Counted from the stretch's first letter, positions 46,495 to 55,367 are shown. The stretch: DNA of 64,000 bases from Streptomyces minutiscleroticus (GCF_014650875.1 NZ_BMVU01000004.1:62001-126000); one strand, 5' to 3'. Notes: generated from the sequence alone by a model not told the origin. Translations and numbers: made by a program.

Positions 46495-47532
46495 ATGGAG
46501 CGTGCACGTGATGTCTCTGAGTTGCCGAAGGCCCATCTGCATCTGCACTTCACCGGGTCGATGCGGCCCTCGACCCTGCTGGAGCTGGCCGACAAGTACG
46601 GCGTGCGGCTGCCCGACGCGCTGACCGCCGCGGAGCCGCCGAAGCTGCGGGCCACCGACGAGCGGGGGTGGTTCCGCTTCCAGCGGCTGTACGACGCGGC
46701 GCGGTCGTGCATCAGAGAGCCCGAGGACATCCGGCGGCTGGTGCGCGAGGCCGCCGAGGAGGACGTCAGGGACGGCTCCGGCTGGCTGGAGATCCAGGTC
46801 GACCCGACCTCGTACGCGCCCCGCCTCGGCGGTCTGATCCCGGCCCTGGAGATCATCCTCGACGCGGTGGACACGACCGTGCGCGAGACCGGGCTCGGCA
46901 TGCGGGTGCTGGTCGCGGCGAACCGCATGAAGCACCCGCTGGACGCCCGCACGCTGGCCCGCCTGGCCGTGCGCTACGCGGACCGGGGCGTCGTCGGTTT
47001 CGGCCTCTCCAACGACGAGCGCCGGGGCATGGCCCGCGACTTCGACCGGGCCTTCGCGATCGCCCGGGAGGGCGGGCTGCTGGCCGCGCCGCACGGCGGT
47101 GAGCTGACCGGGCCCGCGTCCGTGCGGGACTGCCTGGACGACCTGCACGCCTCGCGGATCGGGCACGGGGTGCGCGCGGCCGAGGACCCGCGGCTGCTGA
47201 AGCGGCTCGCCGACCGGGGCGTGACCTGCGAGGTGTGCCCGGCGTCCAACGTCGCCCTCGGGGTGTACGAGAAACCGGAGGACGTGCCCCTGCGCACGCT
47301 CTTCGAGGCCGGGGTCCCCATGGCGCTCGGCGCGGACGACCCGCTGCTGTTCGGCTCGCGGCTGGCCGCCCAGTACGAGATCGCGCGGCGGTACCACGGC
47401 TTCACGGACGCGGAACTGGCCGAGCTGGCGCGGCAGTCGGTGCGCGGCTCGGCGGCCCCGCAGGACGTCAAGGACAAGCTGCTGTCCGGGGTCGACGCCT
47501 GGCTGGCGGCCCCGGCCCCGGCCGCCGCCTGA
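46495..47532 (+). CDS. add: Adenosine deaminase
   Basis: Hydrolyses adenosine to inosine in purine salvage. The 345-residue product has the zinc ligands His16 and His18 (KAHLHLHFTG), the His and catalytic Glu of APHGGE, the His of SRIGHGVR and the Asp of GADDPLLF. The position after the HxH motif is Thr (HFTG), where mammalian ADA has Asp (HLDG), a variant I believe is common in actinobacterial members. The ATG at 46495 is chosen because the frame upstream is not conserved. CAAGAT just upstream may be a -10 box. Confidence 0.88.
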   Translation: MERARDVSELPKAHLHLHFTGSMRPSTLLELADKYGVRLPDALTAAEPPKLRATDERGWFRFQRLYDAARSCIREPEDIRRLVREAAEEDVRDGSGWLEIQVDPTSYAPRLGGLIPALEIILDAVDTTVRETGLGMRVLVAANRMKHPLDARTLARLAVRYADRGVVGFGLSNDERRGMARDFDRAFAIAREGGLLAAPHGGELTGPASVRDCLDDLHASRIGHGVRAAEDPRLLKRLADRGVTCEVCPASNVALGVYEKPEDVPLRTLFEAGVPMALGADDPLLFGSRLAAQYEIARRYHGFTDAELAELARQSVRGSAAPQDVKDKLLSGVDAWLAAPAPAAA

Positions 47533-47619
47533 CGACCGGGCTTCCGCCGTCTGACGGCCGGGCCTTTGGACCTGCAGGAGTCCCCGAGGTCTTCGGGGCC
47601 CCGGGACGGCGGGGTCGGG

Positions 47620-48675
47620 CTAGAGCTCGACCCCGACCGTCACCGGCTCGTTGACCAGCGTGATCCCGAAGGCGTCGCGGACGCCGGCGACGACCTCGCG
47701 GGCCAGCGCGAGCAGGTCCTCGGTGGTGGCGCCGCCCCGGTTGGTGAGCGCCAGCGTGTGCTTGGTGGAGATCCGGGCGCGGCCGGTGCCGTAGCCCTTC
47801 GTGAAGCCGGCCCTGTCGATCAGCCAGGCCGCGGAGGTCTTGGTGCGGCCCTCGCCCGCCGGGTACGCGGGCGGGGCCACGTCCGCGCCCAGCCGCTCCT
47901 CCACGCGCGCGCGGAAGACGGCGAAGTCCTCGTCCGTCAGGATCGGGTTGGTGAAGAAGGACCCCGCCGACCAGGTGTCGTGGTCCTCCGGGTCGAGCAC
48001 CATGCCCTTCCCGGACCGCAGCTTCAGCACGGTCTCGCGGGCGGCGGCCAGGGGCACGCGGTCGCCCGTCCCGACGCCGAGGACGCGGGCCGTCTCGGCG
48101 TACCGGACCGGGGCCGACAGCCCGTCCGCGTCCTCCAGGCCGAAGCGGACGCGCAGCACGACGAAGCGTTCCGGCTCGGCCTTGAAGCGGCTGTGGCGGT
48201 ACGAGAAGCGGCACTCCTCGTTCGAGAGGGTGACCGTCTCCCGCGAGATCCGGTCGTACGCGATCACTTCGGTGATGGTCGAGGACACTTCCTGGCCGTA
48301 CGCGCCCACGTTCTGGATCGGGGTGGCGCCCGCGGAGCCGGGGATGCCCGCCAGGCACTCGATGCCCGCGAGGCCCGCCTCGACGGTGCGGGCGACGGCG
48401 TCGGTCCACACCTCGCCGGCCGCGAGCTCCAGCGCCGTGCCGTCCAGCGAGAAGCCGACCGTGGCGATGCGCAGGGCCGTGCCCGCGAAGCCCTTGTCTC
48501 CGATGACCAGGTTGGACCCGCCGCCGATGAGCAGCAGCGGCGTACCGGTGTCGTCGGCCTCGCGGACCGCGGCGATCACCTCGTCGTCGGTCGTCGCGGT
48601 GACCAGCCGCGTGGCGGGCCCGCCGAGCCGGAAGGTCGTCAGCGGGGCGAGCGGGGCGTCGTGGAGTTCCTGCAC
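47620..48675 (-). CDS. murB: UDP-N-acetylenolpyruvoylglucosamine reductase MurB
   Basis: Reduces UDP-GlcNAc-enolpyruvate to UDP-MurNAc with NADPH and FAD, in the cytoplasm. The GTG at 48675 gives 351 residues. The FAD-binding region is LLIGGGSNLVIGDKG, with GLAGIECLAGIPGSAGATPIQNVGAYGQEV. The catalytic Ser lies in AGSFFTNPIL, and the conserved Arg in RFSYRHSRFK. The C-terminus is LVNEPVTVGVEL. The same reading frame is open without a stop from the exporter gene upstream, so the GTG is chosen because MurB proteins start at this point (VQELHDAPLAPLTTFRLGG). Confidence 0.93.
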   Translation of the reverse strand: MQELHDAPLAPLTTFRLGGPATRLVTATTDDEVIAAVREADDTGTPLLLIGGGSNLVIGDKGFAGTALRIATVGFSLDGTALELAAGEVWTDAVARTVEAGLAGIECLAGIPGSAGATPIQNVGAYGQEVSSTITEVIAYDRISRETVTLSNEECRFSYRHSRFKAEPERFVVLRVRFGLEDADGLSAPVRYAETARVLGVGTGDRVPLAAARETVLKLRSGKGMVLDPEDHDTWSAGSFFTNPILTDEDFAVFRARVEERLGADVAPPAYPAGEGRTKTSAAWLIDRAGFTKGYGTGRARISTKHTLALTNRGGATTEDLLALAREVVAGVRDAFGITLVNEPVTVGVEL

Positions 48676-50244
48676 GGCACAAGAGTACGAGAACGGCCCC
48701 GCCTGCCGTGGCGGGGCCGTTCCGGTGCGTGACGCCGTCACGGGGCGTCCGGCGGCAGTCCGGCAGGAGCCCTGCGGAGCCGTTCCCCGGAAAGCGCCCG
48801 GCGGGGCGCCCGCCGGGAGCTTCCGGCGGCCGTCCGCGTCCGCTCCGGGTGCGGCCCCGTCCCGCGCGCGCCGCCGGGAGGGGATCAGCAGGGCCGCGCC
48901 GCCGGCCAGGGCCACCGCCGCCGCACCGGCCCACAGCGCGGGCCGCAGGCCGTCGGCGAAGTCCTGAGCGGACGCGTAGCCGCCCCGGGCGGAGAAGACC
49001 GAGGACATCACCGCGACGCCGAGCGCGCCGCCCACCTCGCGCAGCGCGTTGTTGGCGCCGGAGGCGATCCCCTGCTCCTGCGGCAGGACGCTGGACATGA
49101 CCAGCGCCGAGGCCGGCGCGAAGTACAGGGACATCCCGAGGCCGCTGATCACCAGGGCGGGCAGCTGCGCCGCGTACGAGGTGTCGGCGGCGGCCACGAG
49201 GGCGAACCAGGCCAGCCCCGCGGCCTGGAGGAAGAGCCCGGCGGCGACGACCGGACGGCCGCCGACCCGGTCGGACAGATAGCCGGCCAGCGGCGCGACG
49301 AGCATCGGCATGCCGGTCCAGGGCAGCATCCGCAGGCCCGCCTCGGTGGGCGAGTAGCCGAGCGCGCCCTGCAGGTACTGGCTGAGCAGGAAGATCGAGC
49401 CGAACATGCCGAGGAACATCAGCAGACTCGCCGCGTTGATCCCGGTGAAGGCCCGGCTGCGGAACAGCCGCATCGGCAGCATCGGGTGCGCCGCCCGGCT
49501 GCCGTGCAGCACGAATCCGGCCAGCAGCGCGGTGCCCGCGGTCGGGCCGAGGAGCACCAGGGGGTCGCTCCAGCCGACGGCGGGTCCGCGCACCAGTCCG
49601 TACACGATCCCGAAGAGGCCGCCGCTGGCGAGCAAGGTGCCGGGGAGGTCGAGCGGCGCCCCGGAGCCGTACGACTCGCGCAGGCGCAGGCGGGCCAGGG
49701 GCAGGAGGGCGAGGCCCAGCGGTACGTTCAGCCAGAAGATCCACTGCCAGGACACGTGCTCGGTGAGGCTGCCGCCGATGAGCGGGCCCGAGGCGACGGC
49801 GAGTCCGTTGACGGCGCCCCAGACGCCGTACGCCATGCCGCGCCGCTCGGCCGGGACGGCGGCCGTGAGCAGGGTCAGCGTGAGCGGCATCATCACGGCC
49901 GCGCCGACGCCCTGCACCGCGCGGGCGGCGATGAGCGAGTCGATGCCGGGCGCCAGCGCGGCGGCCGCGGAGGCCGCGGTGAAGACGGTGAGCCCGGCCA
50001 TGAAGAGCCGGCGGCGCCCGAACCGGTCGCCCAGGGACGCGCCGGTCATCAGCAGTACGGCGAAGGTGAGCGTGTACGCGCTCACGGTCCACTCGAGGTC
50101 GTGCAGCGCTCCCCCGAGGTCCTCGCGGATCGACGGGAGCGCGGTGGTGACGACGAGGTTGTCGAGTGCCGCCATGAATCCGGCGGCACCGGTGATGCCG
50201 AGGGCCCAGCCGGCTCCCCCGCGCTGTGCTGTCCGTTCGGGCAT
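48676..50244 (-). CDS. MFS drug exporter, DHA2 (EmrB/QacA) type
   Basis: A multidrug-type proton antiporter with about 14 membrane helices. Motif A is GASLGDRFGRRRLF, motif C is GLAVASGPLIGG, and the N-terminal LDNLVVTTALPSI is typical of DHA2. A GGAGG ribosome binding site precedes the ATG at 50244. The last helix ends near ALLIPSRRR. About 75 low-complexity codons then run straight into murB with no stop codon in frame, so the true C-terminus is unclear. A TetR gene lies 212 bp upstream, and an operator-like site sits just before the start. Confidence 0.85.
48691..48722 (-). terminator. Hairpin between the exporter and murB
   Basis: A perfect 13-bp stem (GAACGGCCCCGCC and its complement) with loop TGCCGT. 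It lies 15 bp before the murB start, where the exporter transcript would be expected to end, although no stop codon precedes it in the exporter frame. Confidence 0.75.
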
Positions 50245-50293
50245 CGCTCCTCCAGAGCGTTCGGCCGGGCCCGGCCGGGCCGGTCGACGGTTG

Positions 50294-50313
50294 GTTAGTA
50301 ATTGATGACTAAC
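50294..50313. promoter_or_regulatory. TetR operator upstream of the exporter
   Basis: GTTAGTaattgatgACTAAC: 6-bp arms separated by 8 bp. It lies about 50 bp upstream of the exporter ATG. The same half-sites at the same spacing occur before the TetR gene. Confidence 0.7.
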
Positions 50314-50456
50314 TTTCACGACCATGAAAAAAGCGGCCGTGCGGGTACGAGCACGGGCGGGACGGCCGCCTGCACGGCCCAGCGTCGGGCCGGGGGCGGC
50401 CCGGTCCCGCGCCCGGCCGCCGGTCCGACGCCGGCCGGTGACGGACCGGCGGCCGG

Positions 50457-51026
50457 TCAGGGCGAGAACTTCTTCTCGACCTGGGACGGCGACCCGAACC
50501 CTGCCCACACCCGGTGGTCCGCCGGAAAGCCCATCGCGACCAGGGAATTGATCAGCATTCCCTGCGCCATGAACGCCGCGGTCCCCTCCTCGTCGGCCCC
50601 GAGCGCCAGATGGACCTCGTCCCACAGGCGCATCCAGCCGGCCCGTACCGCCTCGCCGAACTCGTGGTCGCCGCTCTCCTCGGCGGCGGCCACCGCGACG
50701 AACATCTGCAACTGCATCAGCAGGTACTCGGGGTGCTCGGCGATCACCTTCGCGTACGCGCCGCCCATGGCCTCCAGGGCCTCCTCGCCCTCCAGCCCCC
50801 CGGCGGCCTCGTCGAAGGTGCGCCGGGTGTCCTGCAGGCAGCGCTCCACCACCGCGAGGAAGAGCGCCCGCTTGCCGGGGAAGAGCCGGAAGAGGTACGG
50901 CTGCGAGACACCGACCCGTCTGGCGATCGCCTCGGTGGACGTGCCGTCGTAACCGCCCCGCGCGAACTCGTGCATCGCCGCCCGGACGACGCTCTCGCGC
51001 CGCTCCTCCGCGCTCATCCTGACCAT
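50457..51026 (-). CDS. TetR-family repressor of the adjacent exporter
   Basis: A 189-residue regulator with an N-terminal helix-turn-helix at about residues 25-60 (YDGTSTEAIARRVGVSQPYLFRLFPGKRALFLAVVE) and a helical ligand-binding C-terminal domain. It is encoded upstream of and in the same direction as the DHA2 exporter, the usual arrangement for local control. A palindromic site 9 bp upstream of its own start resembles the one before the exporter, suggesting autorepression. The ATG at 51026 has no ribosome binding site; a start at MSAEERR three codons on is equally possible. The inducer is unknown. Confidence 0.88.
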   Translation of the reverse strand: MVRMSAEERRESVVRAAMHEFARGGYDGTSTEAIARRVGVSQPYLFRLFPGKRALFLAVVERCLQDTRRTFDEAAGGLEGEEALEAMGGAYAKVIAEHPEYLLMQLQMFVAVAAAEESGDHEFGEAVRAGWMRLWDEVHLALGADEEGTAAFMAQGMLINSLVAMGFPADHRVWAGFGSPSQVEKKFSP

Positions 51027-51034
51027 GCGAGAAA

Positions 51035-51054
51035 GTTAGTGTCCAATCACTACC
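51035..51054. promoter_or_regulatory. TetR operator upstream of the regulator gene
   Basis: GTTAGTgtccaatcACTACC has half-sites and 8-bp spacer matching the exporter site (one arm base differs). It lies 9 bp upstream of the regulator start, where bound protein would block the promoter. Confidence 0.65.
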
Positions 51055-51209
51055 TAGGTCAAGGACACTTCCGCGCGCCACTCCTGCGCACATGGGTCCC
51101 GTACGCGCGGGGCCCGGCCGGGAGTCCTCCCGGCCGGGCCCGTGAGACACCGCGTCCGCACAGGTCACGCGCCGCGTCCGCGCAGGACGGGGTGCCGCCT
51201 CCGCGCGGC

Positions 51210-51638
51210 TCAGGCCAGGCGCACGAGGGCCCGGGACATGCCGAGGACCTTCTGGCCCGCACTGGTCGCCAGCAGGTCGACGCGCACGGTGTTGTCGTCG
51301 AGCTTGGCCGCGACCTTGCCGGAGACCTCGATCGTGGCGCCCTCGTCGTCGTTCGGGACGACCACGGGCTTGGTGAAGCGCACTCCGTACTCGGCCACGG
51401 CGCCCGGGTCCCCGACCCAGTCGGTGACCACGCGGACGGCCTCGGCCATGGTGAACATGCCGTGCGCGATGACGTCGGGCAGTCCGACCTCGACCGCGAA
51501 CTTCTCGTTCCAGTGGATGGGGTTGAAGTCCCCGGAGGCGCCCGCGTACTGCACCAGCGTGGCGCGGGTCACCTGGAAGGTCTGCGCCGGCAGCTCGGTG
51601 CCGACCTCGACGTCCGCGTATGCGATCTTCGCCGCCAT
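51210..51638 (-). CDS. MaoC-like hot-dog dehydratase, HadB type
   Basis: A 142-residue single hot-dog protein (from the ATG at 51638, with GAGG upstream; a GTG four codons earlier is open). The active-site motif is GDFNPIHWNEKFAVEVGLPDVIAHGMFTMA, which contains the Asp and His of R-specific hydratase 2. Such proteins hydrate enoyl-thioesters, often as a heterodimer with a neighbouring catalytically incomplete partner. The partner here is probably the gene at 51647. Confidence 0.8.
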   Translation of the reverse strand: MAAKIAYADVEVGTELPAQTFQVTRATLVQYAGASGDFNPIHWNEKFAVEVGLPDVIAHGMFTMAEAVRVVTDWVGDPGAVAEYGVRFTKPVVVPNDDEGATIEVSGKVAAKLDDNTVRVDLLATSAGQKVLGMSRALVRLA

Positions 51639-51646
51639 CGGATTCC

Positions 51647-52099
51647 TCACGCCTCCTCTGCCGCGCGGGCCACCAGCTTCGTCCAGGCGGTCACCACGTG
51701 CTCGCCCGTCTCGTCGTGCACCTCGCCGCGCACGTCGAGGATGTCGTTGCCCGCCATGGACTTGACGGCCTCGATGGTCGAGGTGACGGTGAGCCGGTCG
51801 CCGGCGCGCACCGGGCGCGTGTACGCGAACCTCTGGTCGCCGTGCACGACGCGGCTGTAGTCCAGGCCGAGCTGCGGGTCCCGCACGACGTCGCCCGCGG
51901 CCTTGAAGGTGATGGAGAACACGAACGTCGGCGGGGCGATCACGTCGGGGTACCCGAGCGCCTTGGCGGCGTCGGGGTCCGTGTACGCCGGATTGGTGTC
52001 CCCCACCGCTTCCGCGAACTCGCGGATCTTCTCCCGGCCGACCTCGTAGGGGTCGGTGGGCGGGTAGGACCGCCCCACGAAGGACTGGTCGAGCGCCAT
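51647..52099 (-). CDS. MaoC N-terminal-type dehydratase subunit, HadA/UPF0336 type
   Basis: A 150-residue hot-dog protein (MALDQSFVGRSYPPTDPYEVGREKIREFAEAVGDTNPAYTDPDAAKALGYPDVIAPPTF). It has the FAS1-dehydratase N-domain motif but ends in a conventional VTAWTKLVARAAEE. It ends a few bases before the HadB-type gene, so the two are co-translated and probably form a heterodimer. In mycobacteria hadA-hadB lie in the same place, between rpmG and the secE region, where they act in fatty-acid synthase II; a similar role here is inference. Confidence 0.8.
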   Translation of the reverse strand: MALDQSFVGRSYPPTDPYEVGREKIREFAEAVGDTNPAYTDPDAAKALGYPDVIAPPTFVFSITFKAAGDVVRDPQLGLDYSRVVHGDQRFAYTRPVRAGDRLTVTSTIEAVKSMAGNDILDVRGEVHDETGEHVVTAWTKLVARAAEEA

Positions 52100-52202
52100 G
52101 GCCCGCTACCTCCTGCTACAGACGTGACGTACGTGACAGACCTGGACGAAAACGACGCGAGGCCGTCCCCCTCTCAGGGGACGGCCTCGCGTACGAGCCT
52201 TG

Positions 52203-52367
52203 TTATCGCGTCTCGCGGTGCGCGGTGTGCGCGTTGCAACGCGGGCAGTGCTTCTTCATCTCCAGTCGGTCCGGGTTGTTACGCCGGTTCTTCTTGGTGA
52301 TGTAGTTCCGCTCCTTGCACTCCACGCAGGCCAGCGTGATCTTCGGGCGGACGTCGGTGGCAGCCAC
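52203..52367 (-). CDS. rpmG: 50S ribosomal protein L33, zinc-binding form
   Basis: A 54-residue protein ([48 protein letters not shown]). The zinc site CVEC...CPRC is complete, so this is the C+ form. The GTG at 52367 is preceded by AAGGAGCAC. The longer open frame upstream runs through the tRNA-Met gene and is not real. Confidence 0.96.
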   Translation of the reverse strand: MAATDVRPKITLACVECKERNYITKKNRRNNPDRLEMKKHCPRCNAHTAHRETR

Positions 52368-52456
52368 GTGAGTGCTCCTTGACGAACGGGTGGATTGGTT
52401 TAACGCAAGAAAGAGTAGCCGACCGAAGGACCGACCCCGCAATCGGCTACTGTGAG

Positions 52457-52529
52457 TAGCGGTGACCGGACTTGAACCGGTGACACAGCGATTATGAGCC
52501 GCTTGCTCTACCGACTGAGCTACACCGCT
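52457..52529 (-). tRNA. tRNA-Met (CAU), elongator
   Basis: A 73-nt cloverleaf: acceptor AGCGGTG/CACCGCT, anticodon loop CTCATAA with anticodon CAT, T loop GTTCAAG, discriminator A. The first pair A-T distinguishes it from the initiator tRNA, which has an unpaired first base. No encoded CCA. Confidence 0.95.
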
Positions 52530-52575
52530 GTGATGCGATCGGGCCCCGCCTCGCGGCGGGAACCTCACACACCAG

Positions 52576-52648
52576 AGCCCCAAAACGGAATCGAACCGTT
52601 GACCTTCTCCTTACCATGGAGACGCTCTGCCGACTGAGCTATTGGGGC
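52576..52648 (-). tRNA. tRNA-Thr (GGU)
   Basis: A 73-nt cloverleaf: acceptor GCCCCAA/TTGGGGC, D arm TAGCTCAGTCGGCAGAGC, anticodon loop ATGGTAA with anticodon GGT, T loop GTTCGAT, discriminator T. It lies 46 bp upstream of tRNA-Met, the standard thrT-metT-rpmG arrangement. Confidence 0.95.
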
Positions 52649-52659
52649 GAGCGATGAAG

Positions 52660-52689
52660 ACATTACACGGTCGCCCGCCGTTCGCCCAA
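52660..52689 (-). promoter_or_regulatory. Probable promoter of the tRNA-Thr/tRNA-Met/rpmG unit
   Basis: On the minus strand TTGGGC (52689-52684), 18 bp, TAATGT (52665-52660). The transcript would start about 5 bases before the tRNA-Thr gene. The rest of the spacer 52690-53099 is GC-rich and has no gene I can support. Confidence 0.55.
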
Positions 52690-53099
52690 ATCCGTTTCGC
52701 GCCGCATGGGAGGAGCTGCGACGCGGGGGCTCCGCCGGGCTCGTCCGCGGTTTGTGCAGGGTGGGGGCGGGCGGCGGTCCCGAGGCCGGACGCGCGGGGG
52801 GAAACGCCCAGGCACGGAGGTGGCGTGAGCCGTGCGGACGGAAGCGCGGGACGTGGGGGCCGGATGCTCCGCGGCACGCGGGAGGAGTCGCCGGACTCCG
52901 GGCGCCCGGAAGCGTTCCGAGGCGGGTGCGCGGGGCCGCGCGCGGAGTGTCCGGCCTGTGCGGACCACGCCGGTACGACTATTCGGCTCCCCCTCGGTTC
53001 CTCCTCGATGGCGGCGGACCGCGGTCCTAGGCTCGCCTCACGCTGTGTGATCTTGCGCCTCGTCCGCAGCCGTCACGGCCCCGAGCCCTCAGGAGTGCG

Positions 53100-54404
53100 A
53101 TGCCCGACAGCCGGCCACAGCCGCCCCGCTCCTCGTCCTCGCCGTCCGTGCCGCCCTCCCCCGCCTCCCCGCTCCCCGCGGAGGCCGCCTCGCCGGCGCG
53201 GTCCGACGGCTCCGCCCTGCTGCTGTGCGGCGCGCGGCTGACCGACGGCCGGACCGTGGACGTACGGCTCGGCGGCGGCCGCATCGAGGCGGTCGGCACG
53301 GCGGGCAGCCTCACCGCGCACGCCCCGCGCCTGGACCTCCGGGGCCACCTGCTCCTCCCGGCCCCCGCAGAGCCGCACGCACACTGCGACACGGCCCTCT
53401 CCGCCGAGGCCGAGGGGCCGGTCTTGTACGGGCCCGCCGAGGTGCAGCGGCGTACCACGGAGGCCGCGCTCCTGCAGCTGGGGCACGGGGCCACGGCGGT
53501 GCGCTCGCACGTGCGGATCGGCGGCGTGCAGGGACTCGGCCCGCTGCGGGCGGTGCTGCGGGCCGGGCGCGCCCTGCGCGGGCTCGTGGACCTGACCGTC
53601 GTGGCGATGCCGCGGGTGCTGACCGGGCGCGCGGGCGCCGACGGGCTGGCGATGCTGCGGGACGCGCTGGAGATGGGTGCGTCCGCGGTGGGCGGCTGCC
53701 CGGACCTGGACCCCGACCCGGCCGGGTACGTGGAGGCCGTCCTGGAGGTGGCCTCCGCACACGACCGTCCCGTCGACCTGCACACGGACGGCGCCGACCC
53801 GGCGCGCCTGGCCCGGTTCGCGGCGATGGCGGGCGGCCTGCGGGCCGGGGTCGCGCTGGGCCCGTGCGGCGGCCTGGACCGGCTGCCCGGCGAGGTGGTG
53901 GCGCACACCGCGGAGCGGCTCGCCGCGGCCGGGGTGACCGTGGTCTGCCTGCCGCAGGGCGGCTGCGGCGCCGTCGACGGGCGCGGCACGGCCCCGGCAC
54001 GGCTGCTGCACGCGGCCGGCGTACGGGTGGCGGCGGGCAGCGGCGCCCTGCGGGACGCGTCCAACCCGGTCGGGCGCGGCGACCCGCTGGAGGCGGCGTA
54101 CCTGCTGGCCTCGCGCCACGGGCTGCGCGCCGAGGACGCGTACGAGGCGGTGAGCGCGTCCGCGCGGGCGGCGCTCGGGCTGCCCGCGGTGCGCGTGGAG
54201 GCGGGGTTCCCGGCCGACCTGCTCGCCGTGCGGGGCGACCGGCTGGACGGGGCGCTGTCCCTGGCGTACAGCCGGATCGTGGTGCACCGCGGACGGGTGG
54301 TGACACGGACGAGCGCGGTACGGGAGTTCTGCGGACCGGCGTCCGCGACGGCGGCCGCGGCGCTCGACGTGCCCCGGCAGGCCCGGGGCGGGGCGACGTC
54401 CTAG
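53100..54404 (+). CDS. CodA-like amidohydrolase lacking catalytic residues
   Basis: A 434-residue protein of the cytosine-deaminase branch of the amidohydrolase superfamily, with a Ser/Pro-rich N-terminal 35 residues. It keeps the metal motif His93-x-His95 (EPHAHCD), VRSHVRI and His228 (VDLHTDG). However, the catalytic Glu after that motif is Gly231 (CodA has HCDE). The region of the fourth metal His (SHTTAM in CodA) is GPCGG at 254-258. The catalytic Asp (HDDVFDP in CodA) is replaced in GSGALRDASNP at 313-323. It is therefore probably not a working deaminase. No clear function. Confidence 0.75.
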   Translation: MPDSRPQPPRSSSSPSVPPSPASPLPAEAASPARSDGSALLLCGARLTDGRTVDVRLGGGRIEAVGTAGSLTAHAPRLDLRGHLLLPAPAEPHAHCDTALSAEAEGPVLYGPAEVQRRTTEAALLQLGHGATAVRSHVRIGGVQGLGPLRAVLRAGRALRGLVDLTVVAMPRVLTGRAGADGLAMLRDALEMGASAVGGCPDLDPDPAGYVEAVLEVASAHDRPVDLHTDGADPARLARFAAMAGGLRAGVALGPCGGLDRLPGEVVAHTAERLAAAGVTVVCLPQGGCGAVDGRGTAPARLLHAAGVRVAAGSGALRDASNPVGRGDPLEAAYLLASRHGLRAEDAYEAVSASARAALGLPAVRVEAGFPADLLAVRGDRLDGALSLAYSRIVVHRGRVVTRTSAVREFCGPASATAAAALDVPRQARGGATS

Positions 54405-54566
54405 GCGGTGCACGCCGCGGCGGGCGCGGGCGGACTTCCCCGCGGGTGCCGGTGGGTCTCCTGACGAGCGGGGCGGGAGGGCGTGGCCGCGGGGCGGGAG
54501 GACGGTCGCGGGCGGGAGGGCGTGGCCGCGGCGCGCGAGCGCGGGTCCGGGCGTACGGTCGAGGGC

Positions 54567-55223
54567 ATGCGCATTGTCATCGCTGGAGGTCATGGTCAGA
54601 TCGCGCTGCGGCTGGAGCGTCTGCTCGCCGCGCGCGGTGACGAGGTCGTGGGGATCATCCGCAACGCCGAACAGGGCGACGATCTGCGGGCGGCCGGTGC
54701 CGAGCCGGCCGTCTGCGACCTGGAGTCGGCACGGGTCGAGGAGGTCGCCGCGCTCCTGGAGGGCGCGGACGCCGTGGTCTTCGCGGCGGGCGCCGGTCCG
54801 GGCAGCGGCGCGGCCCGCAAGGACACGGTGGACCGGGGCGCCGCCGTGCTGGTCGCGGACGCCGCGGAGCGGGCTGGCGTGCGGCGGTACGTGGTGGTGT
54901 CCTCCATGGGCGCCGACCCGCACCACGAGGGCGACGAGATCTTCGACGCGTACCAGCGCGCCAAGGGCGAGGCGGACGCGTACGTGCGCGGCCGCGAGGC
55001 CCTGGACTGGACGATCCTCCGCCCCGGGATGCTGACGGACGACGCGGGCACCGGCCTGGTCCGCCTGGAGGCGTCCACCGGCCGCGGCCCCGTCCCGCGC
55101 GACGACGTGGCGGCGGTCCTGGCCGAGCTGCTGGACTCCCCGGCTACGGCCGGCCTGACCCTGGAGCTGATCAGCGGTTCGGCCCCGGTGTCGGTGGCGG
55201 TCAAGTCGGTGGCGGGGAACTGA
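54567..55223 (+). CDS. NAD(P)-binding protein, atypical SDR / NmrA-like
   Basis: A 218-residue Rossmann protein starting MRIVIAGGHGQIALRLERLLAARGDEVVGIIRN, with the TGXXGXXG-like GGHGQIA. It contains DLESARVEEVAALLEGADAVVFAAGAGPGSG, RYVVVSSMGAD and ILRPGMLTDDAGTG with the conserved proline. This is the SDR_a5 type seen in many actinobacteria, for which no substrate is established. The gene has no clear ribosome binding site; it may be leaderless, with TACGGT upstream. Confidence 0.82.
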   Translation: MRIVIAGGHGQIALRLERLLAARGDEVVGIIRNAEQGDDLRAAGAEPAVCDLESARVEEVAALLEGADAVVFAAGAGPGSGAARKDTVDRGAAVLVADAAERAGVRRYVVVSSMGADPHHEGDEIFDAYQRAKGEADAYVRGREALDWTILRPGMLTDDAGTGLVRLEASTGRGPVPRDDVAAVLAELLDSPATAGLTLELISGSAPVSVAVKSVAGN

Positions 55224-55367
55224 GGGGGCCGGACGCGTCCGCGCGGCCGCGACCGTGGTCGCGGCCGTGTCGGTCCTCCTCTCCCGCGGGGCCGCGGCCG
55301 TGACTGCCGCAACGGCGACCGCGCCCCCGGGCACGGCCCTGGCGCCGCCCCGGGCTCCGCGGTGCCC

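Noticed and set aside
50457..51168. Extension of the exporter frame upstream into the TetR gene
   Set aside because: The frame is open but reads low-complexity sequence over a complete TetR protein in another frame; a GGAGG site and conserved start fix the exporter at 50244.
52690..53099. Open frames between tRNA-Thr and the amidohydrolase gene
   Set aside because: No start context and no conserved sequence; low-complexity Arg/Gly translation.
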